Shown here piece by piece: positions 51,641 through 64,000 of a stretch of DNA of 64,000 nucleotides (position 1 is the first letter of the stretch; each line of letters begins with the position of its first letter). The stretch is from contig JACVTC010000012.1 of NCBI GenBank assembly GCA_016946835.1, positions 1,367,001 through 1,431,000 of the forward strand. The letters run 5' to 3'. The notes below the pieces were generated by a model. It was given only the letters and a program-made list of their open reading frames with translations, made no database searches and was not told the DNA's origin. The position numbers and the translations under genes are program-made. This stretch comes from Neocallimastix lanati (nom. inval.). Its lineage: Eukaryota > Neocallimastigomycota > Neocallimastigomycetes > Neocallimastigales > Neocallimastigaceae.

Positions 51641-51778
51641 ATGGATCTAGTTGAATCATTACCAGAATCTATTTATAGATATAAATATATTATCTTTCAG
51701 TTATTGATAATTTCTCTTTATTTAGTTGGGTTACCTTTTTTTTATTCTTTTAGAAAAAAAATAAATAAAATAAAATAA
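51641..51778 (+). CDS. Small ORF with one membrane helix (45 aa), unsupported by homology
   Basis: ATG-started frame encoding an acidic N-terminus (MDLVESLPESIYRYK), a hydrophobic helix (YIIFQLLIISLYLVGLPFFY) and a basic end (SFRKKINKIK). Coding-like composition stands out from the flanks. It could be a first exon or a leftover of a membrane protein such as a receptor, since the pattern of helix then basic stretch resembles the start of the receptor-RGS protein at 18781. No further exon found. A shared counterpart in unit 1 was not seen. Confidence 0.25.
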   Translation: MDLVESLPESIYRYKYIIFQLLIISLYLVGLPFFYSFRKKINKIK

Positions 51779-51789
51779 ATCAGATGAAT

Positions 51790-52440
51790 TTTTATTTTTT
51801 ACTATTTGGCTTATATGGTTCACTAAATTAAAACAAAAAAAAAAAATTTTTTTTTCTTCAACTTCTCTATGAAATATTTCGATTTTCTTAACCATATCAT
51901 GAGTATAAGAAGTATGATTTAAAATTTGACTACTTCAGCCTATTCATTTTAAAAAAAAAAAATTGATCATCACCTTTTAGAATGGCCGTGGATTAAATTA
52001 AAAAGAAAAATTAGATAGTATCAACTTTATTTTATATACTATATATTATTATTCCATATGAATATAATAAAATTTTTCATACTTTCAAAAGTAACATTTT
52101 CAAGAAAAAAATAAATAAATAAATAAAATAATAATTTTACATTATAAAGTGATATCAGTTGCATATATTTTAACATATATTAACAATATGTATATTTAAT
52201 ATTAAAATTATATAAATTTTTAATATTAATTCTTTTTATTTATTTATTTTTTTAACGGTAAAAAAAAAAATAATAATAATTTCTTTCTTTCATTTTTTCT
52301 ATTTTATTGAATATTTTATAGTATTTAATTAATTTAGAAAGAAATTTTGTTTGATCCTTTATTTCATTTTATTTGATTTTATTTAGGTTAAATTATTTAA
52401 GTACTGTCCCTTAGCGGAATTTCTTTCTTCAATTTCTTAG
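51790..52440. other. AT-rich spacer
   Basis: No gene. Mixed AT sequence with a few less biased patches (51860-51960). Confidence 0.5.
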
Positions 52441-52449
52441 TTAATCTTC

Positions 52450-53290
52450 TCAATCTTATCATTAATTAAACTGTATTTAGAAATAATATTCATATGAAAA
52501 AATCTAGGACGACACAACCAGTTAAACGAATGGCTTCTGGAGGAGAGGGATTTTGTTTATAAAAATTATTCTTTTAAGTAGTTATTAGAGGTATTTTATT
52601 AATGTTTTTCACAATGAAGAAGAAGGAAACAACAACAAATAATGGGTTACGATAGAATTCAGTCAAGAAATCAGTAATCTTAACAGAATAAGTTTGACTT
52701 TCTTCCACAACAACACATTCCTTAGTTTGACTGAAACAGAAAACAAGAATGATGAAACCGATGACAAAAAAAAATAGATAAAGTAGTGAACCAAGTCATT
52801 GGTACTTTTGGTAAAGTACTTTCTCCAGCTAGTAATGAAAACATATCTGGAAATTTAAATAATCCAACCTGGAATAGCACTACCTAAAATAAAACTAGAC
52901 TTGAAGAATAAATCAGTAATAGCATTAATAATAGCTTAAATTATACGATGGGTCTTCCCATTCAGCATAAGAAATAATTTATGGAACAAGGGCCTATTGG
53001 TAACCAGTAGCAATACAAACATCAATAGATTTAATTAAATTACCAATATGATGCCATTAGTCATTGGTATTCATTCTATTCACAATATATAAAATAGTAT
53101 TACCACAGACGACAATAGTTTTAGAAAACATAGAATACGTTCTTCTTAACCAATTAAATTCTTAATAGCTGGCATTAATGGGACAATACAAAGATTAGGA
53201 ATGTTACCAAATAGGTTGAAAAGAATCTTATCCCATGGCAATTAGGGTATCACCAAAAATGGAAATGAAAAAAGAAAAAGTAAGTTGTAT
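52450..53290 (-). pseudogene. GPH-family sugar transporter fragment, unit 2 copy
   Basis: More of the transporter is left than in unit 1. The reading goes from FNLFGNIPNLCIVPLMPAIK (53160-53230) to a frame with VVCGNTILYIVN (53070-53110), NLIKSIDVCIATGYQ-ALVP (about 52990-53050), EIISYAEW then a frameshift, AWFTTL-like residues, and FIILVFCF (about 52735-52765). The GYQWxLVPEIISY and SYAEW blocks are typical of GPH symporters. Multiple stops and frameshifts make it a pseudogene. Confidence 0.6.
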
Positions 53291-53462
53291 ACGAAGAAAC
53301 AATCAATGTTAGCACATCATGTACGAAAAGAAGAATTTACAAAAAAAAAAAAAAAAAAAAAAATAAAAAATATATATATATTAATTTTATACATAGATTT
53401 ATGTTTATATTTAAAAATCGACATTTTTTTCATTATTTAGTATTATTATTATTATTATTATA

Positions 53463-53496
<34 letters not shown>

Positions 53497-53540
53497 GTTG
53501 TTGTTACTGTTATTTGAATGATCTTTTTGTTTTATTTATT
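53291..53540. other. 3' flank of the ankyrin-like gene
   Basis: Poly-A at 53340-53362 and two TTA tracts. Homologous to about 35260-35440 in unit 1. Confidence 0.6.
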
Positions 53541-54687
53541 TTAATACAATATATTTTGTCTTATGATGTAATTTTCAATTAATTTTACGATTTCGATATT
53601 AATATTTTCTATTTGAATCACTTTCCATGGGTCATTTCCATTTTCATCCCTTTCATTCAAACTAATTTGATGATCAAGCAAAGTTCTAACAAAACCGGTA
53701 TGGTTTAAATTTATCGAAAAAATTAACGGGGCAGAAATGAGTTCAATCTGATCATTCCTTTCATATCTGACTTTAATTTGTCGATTAATAAAAAATTTAA
53801 TGAATAGTGGATTTCTTATTATTGTTTCTAGGAAATATTCATTTTTAAAAAGTTCATAATCTATGGTAGCCCCATTTTCAATTAATAATTGATAGATGGG
53901 TTCATTGAATTTTAAATATTTTAACATATAAATGAATGGGGTATTGTTAAATTTATCTTTTATATTGATATCAACATGATTTTCTAATAAATATCTGGCA
54001 TTCTCATAATCTTCATTAAATATTAGGATCATCAAAGGAGTAAATTGATATTCACCATAAATTTCATTTATATCAATAATATCACTTGAAACAAGAACTT
54101 GGATCATTTCATTATTTCCCAAAATACATGCCATATGAAATTCAGGAATATCGGGATCATTCACATCTTTATATAAATTTAAATTATATCTTTCATTAAT
54201 TATTATATTAGTAGTATCATCTTCATTTTTATTATTATTATTACTATTAATATAAAAATTATTGTTAACAAGATTAATATTATCATTATTACAGTAGTTA
54301 TTATTAAAGATGTTATTGTTATAATAATTATTATTAAAGATGCTATTATAATAATAGTTATTATTAAAGACATTATTGTAATAATAATTATTAAAGAAAT
54401 TATTCATATTAAAGTAATTATTATTAATGAGATGATTATTAATATCAAAATAATTATTATTAATGAGATGATTATTAATACCAAAATAATTATTATTAAT
54501 AAGATGATTATTAATACCAAAATAATTATTATTAATAAGATTATTATTATTATTATCAATGATATTATTATTATTATTATTAACAATAATATTATTATTA
54601 CCAATGATATTATTATTAACGAGATTATTATTATTATTAACGATATTATTATTAATGAGATTATTATTATTGTTGTTGTTGTCGTTG

Positions 54688-54740
<53 letters not shown>

Positions 54741-57700
54741 CATAGTTAATTTAAATCTCTCTTTATAATAATTATTAATTAATTCCTTAACAATAGCATT
54801 TCCTGTTTCAGTAGCTACCATTAATGGATTATTATTAAATTTATCCCATTCATTTAAATTAATATCGTTTTTCAATAGTGTACGTAAAAATTCTTCATTA
54901 CCAGTTCTAATTGCAAATATTAATGGTTCAGTAATTAAGGAAATATTTCCATCTTTACTTCGCATTCTAATTTTTTTATTCATATAAATTTCAATAAATG
55001 TGGAATTTCCCATAATTCTAGATATGAATAGTTCATCTTCAAAGAATTGATGGCTAATATAGTCTCCTTCTTTCATTAATAATTCATATAATTTTTTATT
55101 TTCGATGGAGAAATATAACATAAAAACAAACGGAGTATAAATAGTATCTTTTATTTCTTTAACTATGTTTTTTCTATTCTTAATAATAAAACTTCTTGCC
55201 TTCGCATAGTTTTGATCATAAATTAATTTATTTAACTGATTAATCATAGTTTTATCTTTATCCACCTGAAAATTGATTTCATTATATTCTTTAGTCTTTA
55301 TGATTTTAGACTTCTCATTAATTTCATTATTATCTGAAGGATTTATAATTTTAGATTTCCCATTAATTTCATTAATTTTAATAAATAGATTTTCGTCAAA
55401 TTGATTTTTGTTTTTTAGAATACTATAACGTTCACAAATTAAACGAATAATCCTTTCATTTCCCATTTTTTCAGCTATATCAAGTGGATTATTATTGAAT
55501 TCATCTGTCTCTCTTAAAACACTCTCATCTTTTAATACTTTACAAATCAGTTTTTCATTACCAACTTTAATCGCAAATATTAATGGTGTTTTAATTTGAG
55601 AAACTTTTCCACTTTTATCTTTTACTTTAATTTCTTTATTTAAATACTTTGTAATAAAAACGGGATTTTCAATAAGTTGGGTAAGTGATTTATTACTTTC
55701 AAAAATTTGATAATCAATATAGGCATCGCGTTCTATTAATAAATTAAATAATTTTTTATTTCCTTTTGTATGATTGATCAAATATAGAAGTGGACTATAA
55801 TTGTATTTATTGGATATATTTACATCGGCATGCTTTCCATTTATTAAATTTCTAGCCTTTTTATAGTATGAATGATAAATGTAGTAAAGGAGTGGTGTAT
55901 TCTCGTCTTTTCCAAATTTTTTATTAATTAAACCATTATTCTTTTCAATTAATTCAGAAAGAGCATCAGTATTTCCATTATCCATGGCTAAATTAATCTT
56001 GTTAATGATCGAGTTATCATTGTTAAAAACTTCACAAATTAAACGAATAATCCTTTCATTTCCCATTTTTTCAGCTATATCAAGAGGATTATTATTAAAT
56101 TCATCTGTCTCTCTTAAAACATTCTTATCTTCTAATACTTTACAAATCAGTTTTTCATTACCAACTTTAATCGCAAATATTAATGGTGTTTTAATTTGAG
56201 AAACTTTTCCACTTTTATCTTTTACTTTAATTTCTTTATTCAAATACTTTGTAATAAAAGTGGAATTTTCAATAAGTTGGGTAAGTGATTTATTACTTTC
56301 AAAAATTTGATAATCAATATAGGCATCGCGTTCTATTAATAAATTAAATAATTTTTTATTTCCTTTTGTATGATTGATCAAATATAGAAGTGGACTATAA
56401 TTGTATTTATTGGATATATTTACATCGGCATGCTTTCCATTTATTAAATTTCTAGCCTTTTTATAGTATGAATGATAAATGTAGTAAAGGAGTGGTGTAT
56501 TCTCGTCTTTTCCAAATTTTTTATTAATTAAACCATTATTCTTTTCAATTAATTCAGAAAGAGCATCAGTATTTCCATTATCCATGGCTAAATTAATCTT
56601 ATTTATGATCGAGTTATCATTGTTAAAAACTTCACAAATTAAACGAATAATCCTTTCATTTCCCATTTTTTCAGCTATATCAAGAGGATTATTATTAAAT
56701 TCATCTGTCTCTCTTAAAACATTCTTATCTTCTAATACTTTACAAATCAGTTTTTCATTACCAACTTTAATCGCAAAGATTAATGGTGTTTTAATTTGAG
56801 AAACTTTTCCACTTTTATCTTTTACTTTAATTTCTTTATTCAAATACTTTGTAATAAAAGTGGAATTTTCAATAAGTTGGGTAAGTGATTTATTACTTTC
56901 AAAAATTTGATAATCAATATAGGCATCGCGTTCTATTAATAAATTAAATAATTTTTTATTTCCTTTTGTATGATTGATCAAATATAGAAGTGGACTATAA
57001 TTGTATTTATTGGATATATTTACATCGGCATGCTTTTCTTTTATTAAATCTCTAGCCTTTTTATAGTATGAATGATAAATGTAGTAAAGGAGTGGTGTAC
57101 TCTCGTCTCTTCCAAATTTTTTATTAATTAACCCATTATTCTTTTCAATTAAATCAGAAAGAGCATCAGTATTTCCATTATCCATGGCTAAATTAACCTT
57201 GTTAATGATTGAATTTTCATTGCTACTACTATTTTTATTATTATTATTTTTATTATTATTTTTATTATTTTTATTATTCTTAATTTTTATATCTGATGGT
57301 TGTACATTATATTTACTTATGACTTGATAGGATTTATTACTTATTTCTTTAGTGATCTTTTCTTTCTCATTATCATCAAATACACTTTCCTTATTCAAAT
57401 AGAAATCTAAATTCATCATATGCTTTTTTGAGTATCCTTCCCTTAATAGCATCTTTCTCTTATATTCCTTTTTATGATAATGATGCTTTATTACTTTCTT
57501 CTTTTTCTGTATAGCTTTAGAAAAAGATTGAGTCTCGTAATTTTTGTAGTATTTTTCAAAATGTCTTTTAATTAAATTTAAATAGTAGAAATAATCTCTT
57601 TGTTTGGCTATTATTAATGGATTATCCTCTGAGAAACCTAAATTCTCAATTGGAATTTCTCTCTTTAGAAGAGTATGAATCAACCGACAATTATTCATTT

Positions 57701-60700
57701 TAACTGCAAATAATATTGGATCAGTAATGAGATAATTTATTTCCTCTCCATTTTCATTCGTTAGACGTACAGATACTTTTTGTCGAATAAGTAAATCTAT
57801 AAATGAAGCATTCTTACAGAGAAGTTTAACGAACCAATCATTTTGAAATAACTCAATATCGATAAATGCCCCATGATCTAAAAGAAATTCATAGAGCTGT
57901 TTTTGCTCTCTCTGATATTTTAGCATATAAATGAATGGGGTATTCTGATACCTATCTCGTATATTTACTTGAATTTGGTCACAAGAATCCAATAAAATTT
58001 TGGCATTTTCATAATCTTCTTTATAAATTAAAATCATTAGTGGCGAAAAATGATATTCACCATAGGTTTCATTAACCGCTTCACCGCAGTATTCCTTCTT
58101 TTGAAGATAATACCGAATCAAAAAGTTGTCATTTTGAATACAGGCTAAATGTAAAGGTGGATAATAATAATGATCCTGTGGGGTATAAAGATTAAGATCA
58201 TAATATTCATTGAACTTACTTCTTTTTTTGTTTTTTAACCTTCTTCCGCTTTTATCTGTTCTACTATTGTTCGTTTTTGCCATCGTTTCTAATGAAAAAT
58301 GAATAACGGCTTTTATCCATGTCCAATTGTTTAAATGAATAGAAAATTGTATGGGATTCGTAATCAACTTAGGGAGAGAATCATTCCCATATTTAATGAG
58401 AATCTTTTTTTCTAAAAAAAATTGAAGAAATAATGGATGTTGAAGTAACTTCTGAAGAAAGGCATCTTCATAAAATAAGTAATACGGAATGAAGGCCCCA
58501 TGCTGAAGTAAGAGTTCAAATAGTTCCTCTTCAATTTTTTTCAGTTGCTTTTGTTTTTGTTTTTGTTTTTGCCTTTGTTCTTGTTTTTCATTTTGTGATT
58601 GATAATAATTGTAATATTTTAACATAAATAAAAATGGGGTATTACCATATTTATCCATAGAATTGACATTTATAGATTCCTCTCCAGTATTACGTAATAA
58701 TCGTAATGCATTCTTATAATCCTTATTATAAATTAATATCATTAAGGGGGAAAAGTTATATTCTTCATATTTTTTATTTAAATCTTTTCCTGAAGTAATC
58801 CATTCTCTTATTTTATTTTCATCCACTGAAATAAAATTCCTTTCTAAACCAAAATATTTCGTTAAATCTAAATCATTATCTTTATTTATACCATTACTTT
58901 TATTTATATCATTACCTTCATTTTCTTCATCAATTCCATTTTCATTGTTATTTTCATTGTTATTTTCATTGTTATTCTCATTTTTATTTTCATTTTTATT
59001 TTCATTTTTATTTTCATTTTTATTTTCATTTTTATTTTCATTTTTATCTTCATTTTTATCTTCATTTTTATCTTCATTTTTATCTTCATTTTTATTTTTA
59101 TTTCTATATTCTAATTCGAATGTATCAAAATAACTTTCATAATTGTACTTTTCTCCTTGAAATAGTTTAATCATCTTTTTATTATTCATCTCTTTAGCTA
59201 AAGTTAAAAGAATATTTTGATAAATAGAAGTACTTCTAACTTTTTCTTTACCTTTCTTTTTTTTTTTCTCATTATTATCAATAGTAGAGGTATTAGTAGT
59301 AGAGGAAGAATTATCTAATAATGCTTTCACTAATTTATACTGATTAGTAAGAATGGAAAATATTAATGGCTCCTTAATTAAAAATATATCTTTTTTTTCA
59401 TTGTTTAATATATTTTTAATTTTTTTCTTTTTTTTTTTTTTATCATTATTTTTATAGTTTTTCATATCTCCTAATATCCTATTCATTATGTCATTCTTTC
59501 TATCTTCAAACTTAATCATAATTTTTTTTTTAGAAAAAAGATTTAAAAAAGTTTGATTTTGTAACAACCGTTTTACAAATTTTTTGTCTTGAAAAAGTGA
59601 TTGATCAATGAAGGCCCCATGTTTCAAAAGCAATTTATAAAACTCCTTATTTATTTTGGATGGCTCCCTATGTCTTAATAAAAATTCAAAGGGTGTAAAA
59701 CCATGGGAATCCCTTTGATTCACCTCTGGCTTTCCATGTTTTATAAACCATTTCGCTAAATCATAGGCTTCATTAAATATAAGAGTCATCAACGGTGAAA
59801 ATTGATATCGTCCCCAGGGTTCATCAACACTATTTATATATTTGTTTTTTTTAAGTTTGTTTTTAGAATCTCTTTCATCATCTCTTTTTTCCTTTTCCTT
59901 TTTCTTTTCCTTTTCTTCTTCTTCATCATCATCTTCATCTTCGTTTCCTTCTTCATCATCATCTTCATCTTCGTTTCCTTCTTCATCATCATCATTTTCT
60001 TCTTCTTCTTCTTCTTCTTCTTCTTTATCTTCATCTTCTATTTCATTTTCTTTTTTATTATCTGCTTTTGTAATCTGTTCTAAAATTTTTTTAATTTTTT
60101 TTTTATTTTCTTTAATGCAGGCTTTATGTAACTTCGGAATGCCTTTGATATTTATTTCTGAAATTTTATAATATTTATCTAAATATATTTTATTACTTTT
60201 AATTTTAATTTCTTGTATTTTTGTATCAATAATTTTATTTTCTTCCTCCTTATCCCTTTTCTTTGAATAATAATAGCTTTCTAATAATCTTAGAATCTTT
60301 TTATTTTTCGTTGTTTTTTTTGCTATCCTCAATGGATTATTCTTTTTTGTATCTCTTTCATCAATAAAATTAATATTGATGACACCATCAGTTGCGTTGG
60401 GACTTTTTCCTTTCATAATTCGGTTTTCCATCATACTAAAGAATAGTAATCGCTCCACTAATGGATAAAAATTTAATTTTATAGCAAAAATAAGTGGAGC
60501 TTTAACTTGCCTCAAGCCTACTCTTTTTCTATACCTTACTCGTAATTTTTTATGGAAAAGAAAATAAAAGAAGATAGGATTTCTCATCAATATTCTTAAA
60601 TTTTTTTTACTTTGAAAATGTTGATAATTCAGAAAGGACCCTTGTTCCAGTAGTAACTCACATATCTCTTTATTTGTATTCTTATAGTTGAATTGTCGTT

Positions 60701-61238
60701 TTAGTATAATATTATAATAGACAAATCTCTCTTTTTCATCTAAAAAAGAATATTTCTTAATTAAATATTTTGCTAGGTTGAAATTTTTATTTACAATGGA
60801 AATAAATAAGTCGTTTAGTATGGTTTCATTGTATTGTTTTGGAGGATAATACTTTAATTTATTGCTATTACGTAACCTAACATTAGAGAACACTTTCATA
60901 CAATATTTTTTTTCTTTGTAATAATTGTAAAGCTTTTCATTAAAATTATCTTCAATATATTTATCATAAGTAACCTTGGGTTCATGAATAATAACTTTTA
61001 TTTCACTTTTTTCTTCATTTTTCTCTTTTAAAATTGTATTATCACTTTCTTCTATTGAGTTTTCTTTATTCTTTGTAGTGGTTTTCACCAATTCTTTATT
61101 TTTATTTTTATTTTTATTTTCATTTTCATTTTCATTTTCATTTTTATTTTTATTTTTATTTTTATTTTTATTTTTATTTTTACTTTTTTCCTTTTTTTTT
61201 TCAATTTTTTCTTTTTTCTTTTTTAAACTTTTTGCCAT
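53541..61238 (-). CDS. Giant modular ankyrin-like repeat protein, 2565 aa
   Basis: One uninterrupted frame. Residues 1-50 are Lys/Glu/Asn-rich. Nine copies of a supermodule of about 190-340 residues follow. Each has ankyrin-like helix pairs (FSPLMILI.N.DYENA..LL; NTPFIYMLKY; LY.LLL.HGAFID), then a fixed FL..KKI.I+Y strand-like bridge, then a PLIFAI motif and a NNPL.IA motif. PLIFAI-like motifs fall near residues 245, 622, 964, 1172, 1484, 1684, 1884, 2104 and 2503. Modules 5-7 are near-identical 200-aa repeats. Low-complexity linkers include an acidic stretch (about 393-450), KNED/KNEN repeats (about 711-760) and Asn-rich sequence (about 2160-2330). No signal peptide or membrane helix, so probably intracellular and protein-binding. 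No enzymatic domain seen. The 3' end is duplicated at 35.4-37.7 kb. Confidence 0.88.
55434..57190 (-). repeat. Three tandem 600-bp repeats within the ankyrin-like gene
   Basis: The sequence starting TCCATGGCTAAATTAA recurs at 55981, 56581 and 57181, exactly 600 bp apart, with only scattered substitutions over nearly three full units. Because the period is a multiple of three the frame is kept. Very recent, or homogenised by gene conversion. Confidence 0.97.
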
Positions 61239-61297
61239 TTATTGTTTTACTATAATCTTGACTTTTCTTTTGTATTTATATAATATTAAAAATTGAT

Positions 61298-61330
<33 letters not shown>

Positions 61331-62251
61331 TATATATTTATGTTTATGTTTATATTTATATTTATGTTTATATTTATATTTATGTTTATATTTATATTTA
61401 TATTTATATTTATATTTTTTTCTTACCTCATTATAATAAACATAAACAAATTGAACTAATTCAAATTATTGTTGAGTATAAACTTTATAAAAAAATTGGA
61501 TTTCGAATTTTAAATTTATATAAATTTTTTTTATTTATATTTTTAAAGAATTAAATAAAAAATAAAATAAAATAAAATAAGACCAATAAATAAAAAATTT
61601 TGATTTTAAATGATATTTTAACTATCTTAATTGAAATAAAAGTTCGGATTAACTTGAATAAATACAGATAAAACAATTAAAAATATAATAATAAAAACAA
61701 AATTAAATTAATTAAAAAAAAGGACGTAATAAAAAAAAAAAGTATATAAAAATCAAATTTAATAAATTTCAAATTTCCAAATTTAATTAATAATTTTAAT
61801 TAATATTATTAATAATATAATAATGATTATTTATTATTTATTATTATTAATTATTTATTATTTATTATTTATTATTTATTATTTATTATTTATTATTTAT
61901 TATTTATTATTTATTATTTATTATTTATTATTTATTATTTATTATTTATTATTTATTATTTATTATTTATTATTTATTATTTATTATTTATTATTTATTA
62001 TTCAATTATTTATTATTTATTATTCAATTATTTATTATTTATTATTCAATTATTTATTATTTATTATTTATTATTATTTTTTTTATATTTATTTTTTTTT
62101 TTTTTTTTTAATTTTCTTTTCTTTTCTGTAGATTTGGACATACCAAATATTGTTTTATAATAATAAAATAATTTATATGATATACGTGAAAAATATTGGT
62201 GTTGCTTTTTTTTTTTTTTTTTTTTTAGACTTTATCTCATGATTTCTACAT
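61239..62251. other. 5' flank of the ankyrin-like gene and TTTATTA repeats
   Basis: Poly-T at 61301-61328, a TTTATA/TTTATG tract to 61412, and (TTATTTA)n from 61823 to about 62070. No gene. The promoter presumably lies just above 61239, but no motif is separable. Confidence 0.6.
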
Positions 62252-62867
62252 TGATATACGGGACTTTTATGTGCTACTAATTTTTAATAATATCATTATA
62301 TCATTATATTTAATTAACCTTTATTAATATATTTTAATTTATAAACCCAATTAACCAAGGGTCTTCTCCAAATTACAATAAAGAAGAGTCCTTATTAGGA
62401 AATCAATAATAAATATTTATTTAAAATATAATCTATCGAAGTATAATATTATATAATAAATATATATTAGAAATAATAAATATAAATATATAAGAATATA
62501 ATTATATAATAAATATAAATATAATAAATAATATCAAACTATATATAGATTTAATTATAATTAAAATAATTAAAACTATTTCATTATATTATAATATATA
62601 GAAGAATTATGTATTTTTAATATAAACTTTAAAATAAATAAGAATATTTAAGATATATATATAGAATATTCTTATTATATATATTTAGAAGAAATTATTT
62701 AATAAAATATATTTAATATTATAATGAATAATATAAATATGAATATTGAATAATATATGAATAAGAAATTATTTTAAATATTATTATTGACAAGAGATAT
62801 AAATTTAATATTTAATAATTATAATTAAATATACAAATATGTTGCTACACATATTTGTTTTATATCA
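62252..62867 (+). mobile_element. Full-length LTR, 616 bp
   Basis: TGATATACGG start, TTTATATCA end, with short inverted ends. ACAT lies on both sides (62248-62251 and 62868-62871), a possible 4-bp target duplication. However, the copy ending at 50974 is also followed by ACAT, so those bases may belong to the element. Homologous to 41392-42087, 50468-50974 and 6690-6875. No pol genes follow. Confidence 0.75.
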
Positions 62868-62884
62868 ACATCATTGGTGGGTCA

Positions 62885-62975
62885 CATGAGTGTATAAAGG
62901 AACCGAACCTTACATGTCTTATCATTTTGACGTCGACGCTCTACTACCTCTAAGAGGGATTTAAAGTACTAGGCA
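62885..62975 (-). tRNA. tRNA-like sequence 1 in the GC-richer island (probable pseudogene)
   Basis: On the minus strand CTCTTAGAGGTAGTAGAG looks like a D-arm (CTCT/AGAG stem, GG in the loop), and GTAAGGTTCGGTTCCTTTAT like a T-arm (AAGG/CCTT stem, TTCGGTT loop). They are spaced about as in a tRNA. The anticodon stem between them does not pair, so it is a relic or a SINE head rather than a working tRNA. Confidence 0.3.
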
Positions 62976-63262
62976 TGGTCCCCAACAAATTACGAAAATC
63001 CGGACTGACCATCATACCACCCACCCCTCTATCATCGGGAATAGCAGAAATCTTAATTAGTTTTGGATTTGGTATAATTAAGGAAATTGATTATATTATT
63101 TACAATTTAGATATAACTTAAGTATCTAGACAGGTTTGTGCCGTTTTTCCTAATATATGCCCAAAACACCTTAGTTTTGACCAGAGTCCAATTCACCCAC
63201 AAATCCATCATACTTAATCCAATATACTTACCTGTAATTGCTCTATCAACGCATTATCATAA
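62976..63262. other. Middle of the GC-richer island, unidentified
   Basis: Composition is far more balanced than elsewhere at 62976-63050 and 63130-63250. A minus-strand frame of about 46 codons (around 62955-63095) includes RGVGGMMVSPDFRNLLGTMP. I cannot assign it; it may be an LTR-element interior following the LTR at 62867, or a SINE body. Confidence 0.3.
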
Positions 63263-63345
63263 GGTCAAAGAGCGAGGTCGAACCAGGAGCCTTATGCTCT
63301 AAGACGCAACGCCTACCAGCCAGGATAGAACCTGAAACGACTGAG
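63263..63345 (-). tRNA. tRNA-like sequence 2 (Ala-like), probable pseudogene
   Basis: The minus strand has a box A-like TGGCTGGTAGGC (63311-63322) and a box B-like GGTTCGACC (63276-63284). Between them is a 5-bp arm GTCTT/AAGGC closing a 7-nt loop AGAGCAT, which would give AGC as anticodon. The T-stem does not pair, so function is doubtful. Confidence 0.35.
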
Positions 63346-63944
63346 TTTTGCAATTCCCAAAATATGGCTTATTAAACTTTTAAAAAATAAATTAATAATT
63401 AAATAAATTAATAAATAAATAAATTAATAAATAAATAAATAAATTAACAAATAAATAATTTTTATAATTATTTTTTTATTTATATTTAATTATTTTTTAT
63501 TTATTTTTATTATTTTAATTTAATCATTTATTATAAATATATAAATAATTATTATTTAGTCTTTTATCTTAAAAAGTAATAAATATAATAAATAAAACAG
63601 TTTTATATATTTCTTTATTTATATATAATTGTATCAAAAAATATTAAAAAATTTATGGTTAAATAAAAAAATACTAATGCCACATTTCGAAATTAAATTA
63701 CTGTAAACTATATGAAAGTCTAAAAAAAAATGATATACATAAAATTTTGTAATATATATGAAAAATAAGATTCAAATATATTAAAACATATTGTAATATA
63801 AATAAATAATGAATAAGCCACAATGTATAAATATAAAATCAATTAAATGGTAGTAATTATATAAAATATATTATTAATATAGTTAATTTGAGCTTCATTT
63901 TTCATCAGTTAGGAATATAGAAATAATTTAATAATTTAAAATTG

Positions 63945-63979
<35 letters not shown>

Positions 63980-64000
63980 AAATATATAAATAAAAGGTTA
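63346..64000. other. AT-rich window end with an old LTR
   Basis: No gene. 63745-63905 shares AATATATTAAAACATATTGT, then AAGCCACAATGTAT and other blocks with the 199-bp LTR family, heavily diverged. A poly-A tract lies at 63950-63977. Confidence 0.5.

Larger units (their letters stand above)
39399..55020 (+). repeat. Unit 2 of a tandem segmental duplication
   Basis: Homologous to 23818-37690 in the same orientation. It is longer because of an LTR (41392-42087), a MULE (46147-49798) and extra spacer (50.1-52.4 kb). Beyond 55020 the ankyrin-like gene continues as unique sequence, so unit 2 carries the complete gene and unit 1 only its tail. Confidence 0.8.

Noticed and set aside
58904-59133. 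Lys/Met- or Ser/Phe-repeat frames inside the ankyrin-like gene
   Set aside because: Other-frame readings of the KNED/KNEN repeat; the long 2565-codon frame explains the sequence.

Overview
The window looks like a chromosome segment of an anaerobic gut fungus (Neocallimastigomycota). It is extremely AT-rich, with long homopolymer and trinucleotide tracts and Asn-rich proteins. It also has secreted cysteine-rich proteins ending in the CxxxxGxPCC / W[GA]xENxxWC modules known as fungal dockerins, and short introns with GTATGA-type donors. No species is assigned.

Layout: 1-5 kb is a graveyard of degenerate LTR retrotransposons (Ty3/gypsy and Ty1/copia pieces on both strands). 5-18.7 kb has no intact gene. 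It holds AT-rich spacer, old LTR pieces, a tRNA-like remnant, a (TTATTC)n tract, a 1.2 kb minisatellite whose unit contains a perfect 11-bp inverted repeat, and a 343-bp MULE-type miniature element with a near-perfect 9-bp target duplication. 18.78-21.88 kb is an intact three-exon gene for a heptahelical receptor fused to an RGS domain that is split by an Asn/Ser-rich insert of about 285 residues.

From about 23.8 to 55.0 kb the window is best read as a tandem duplication of a roughly 14-kb unit. Unit 1 is about 23.8-37.7 kb and unit 2 about 39.4-55.0 kb. In the same order each carries: a broken secreted Cys-rich gene, a copia RNase H remnant, an intact secreted subtilisin with a chitin-binding module and two C-terminal dockerins (minus strand), a broken GPH-family sugar transporter fragment, and an ankyrin-like gene. 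In unit 2 the ankyrin-like gene is intact and giant (2565 aa, nine modules). In unit 1 only its 3' part is present, broken by a deletion, an LTR and huge trinucleotide expansions, and joined at 37.69 kb to a decayed dockerin-protein fragment. Since duplication, unit 2 has gained a full LTR (41.4-42.1 kb; the empty site is readable in unit 1) and a MULE DNA transposon with terminal inverted repeats (46.15-49.80 kb).

Functionally the intact genes are two cellulosome-type secreted proteases, one G-protein signalling receptor/RGS, one MULE transposase and one giant repeat protein. The tail (62.25-64 kb) has a full-length solo LTR, a higher-GC island with tRNA-like stretches, and another old LTR.
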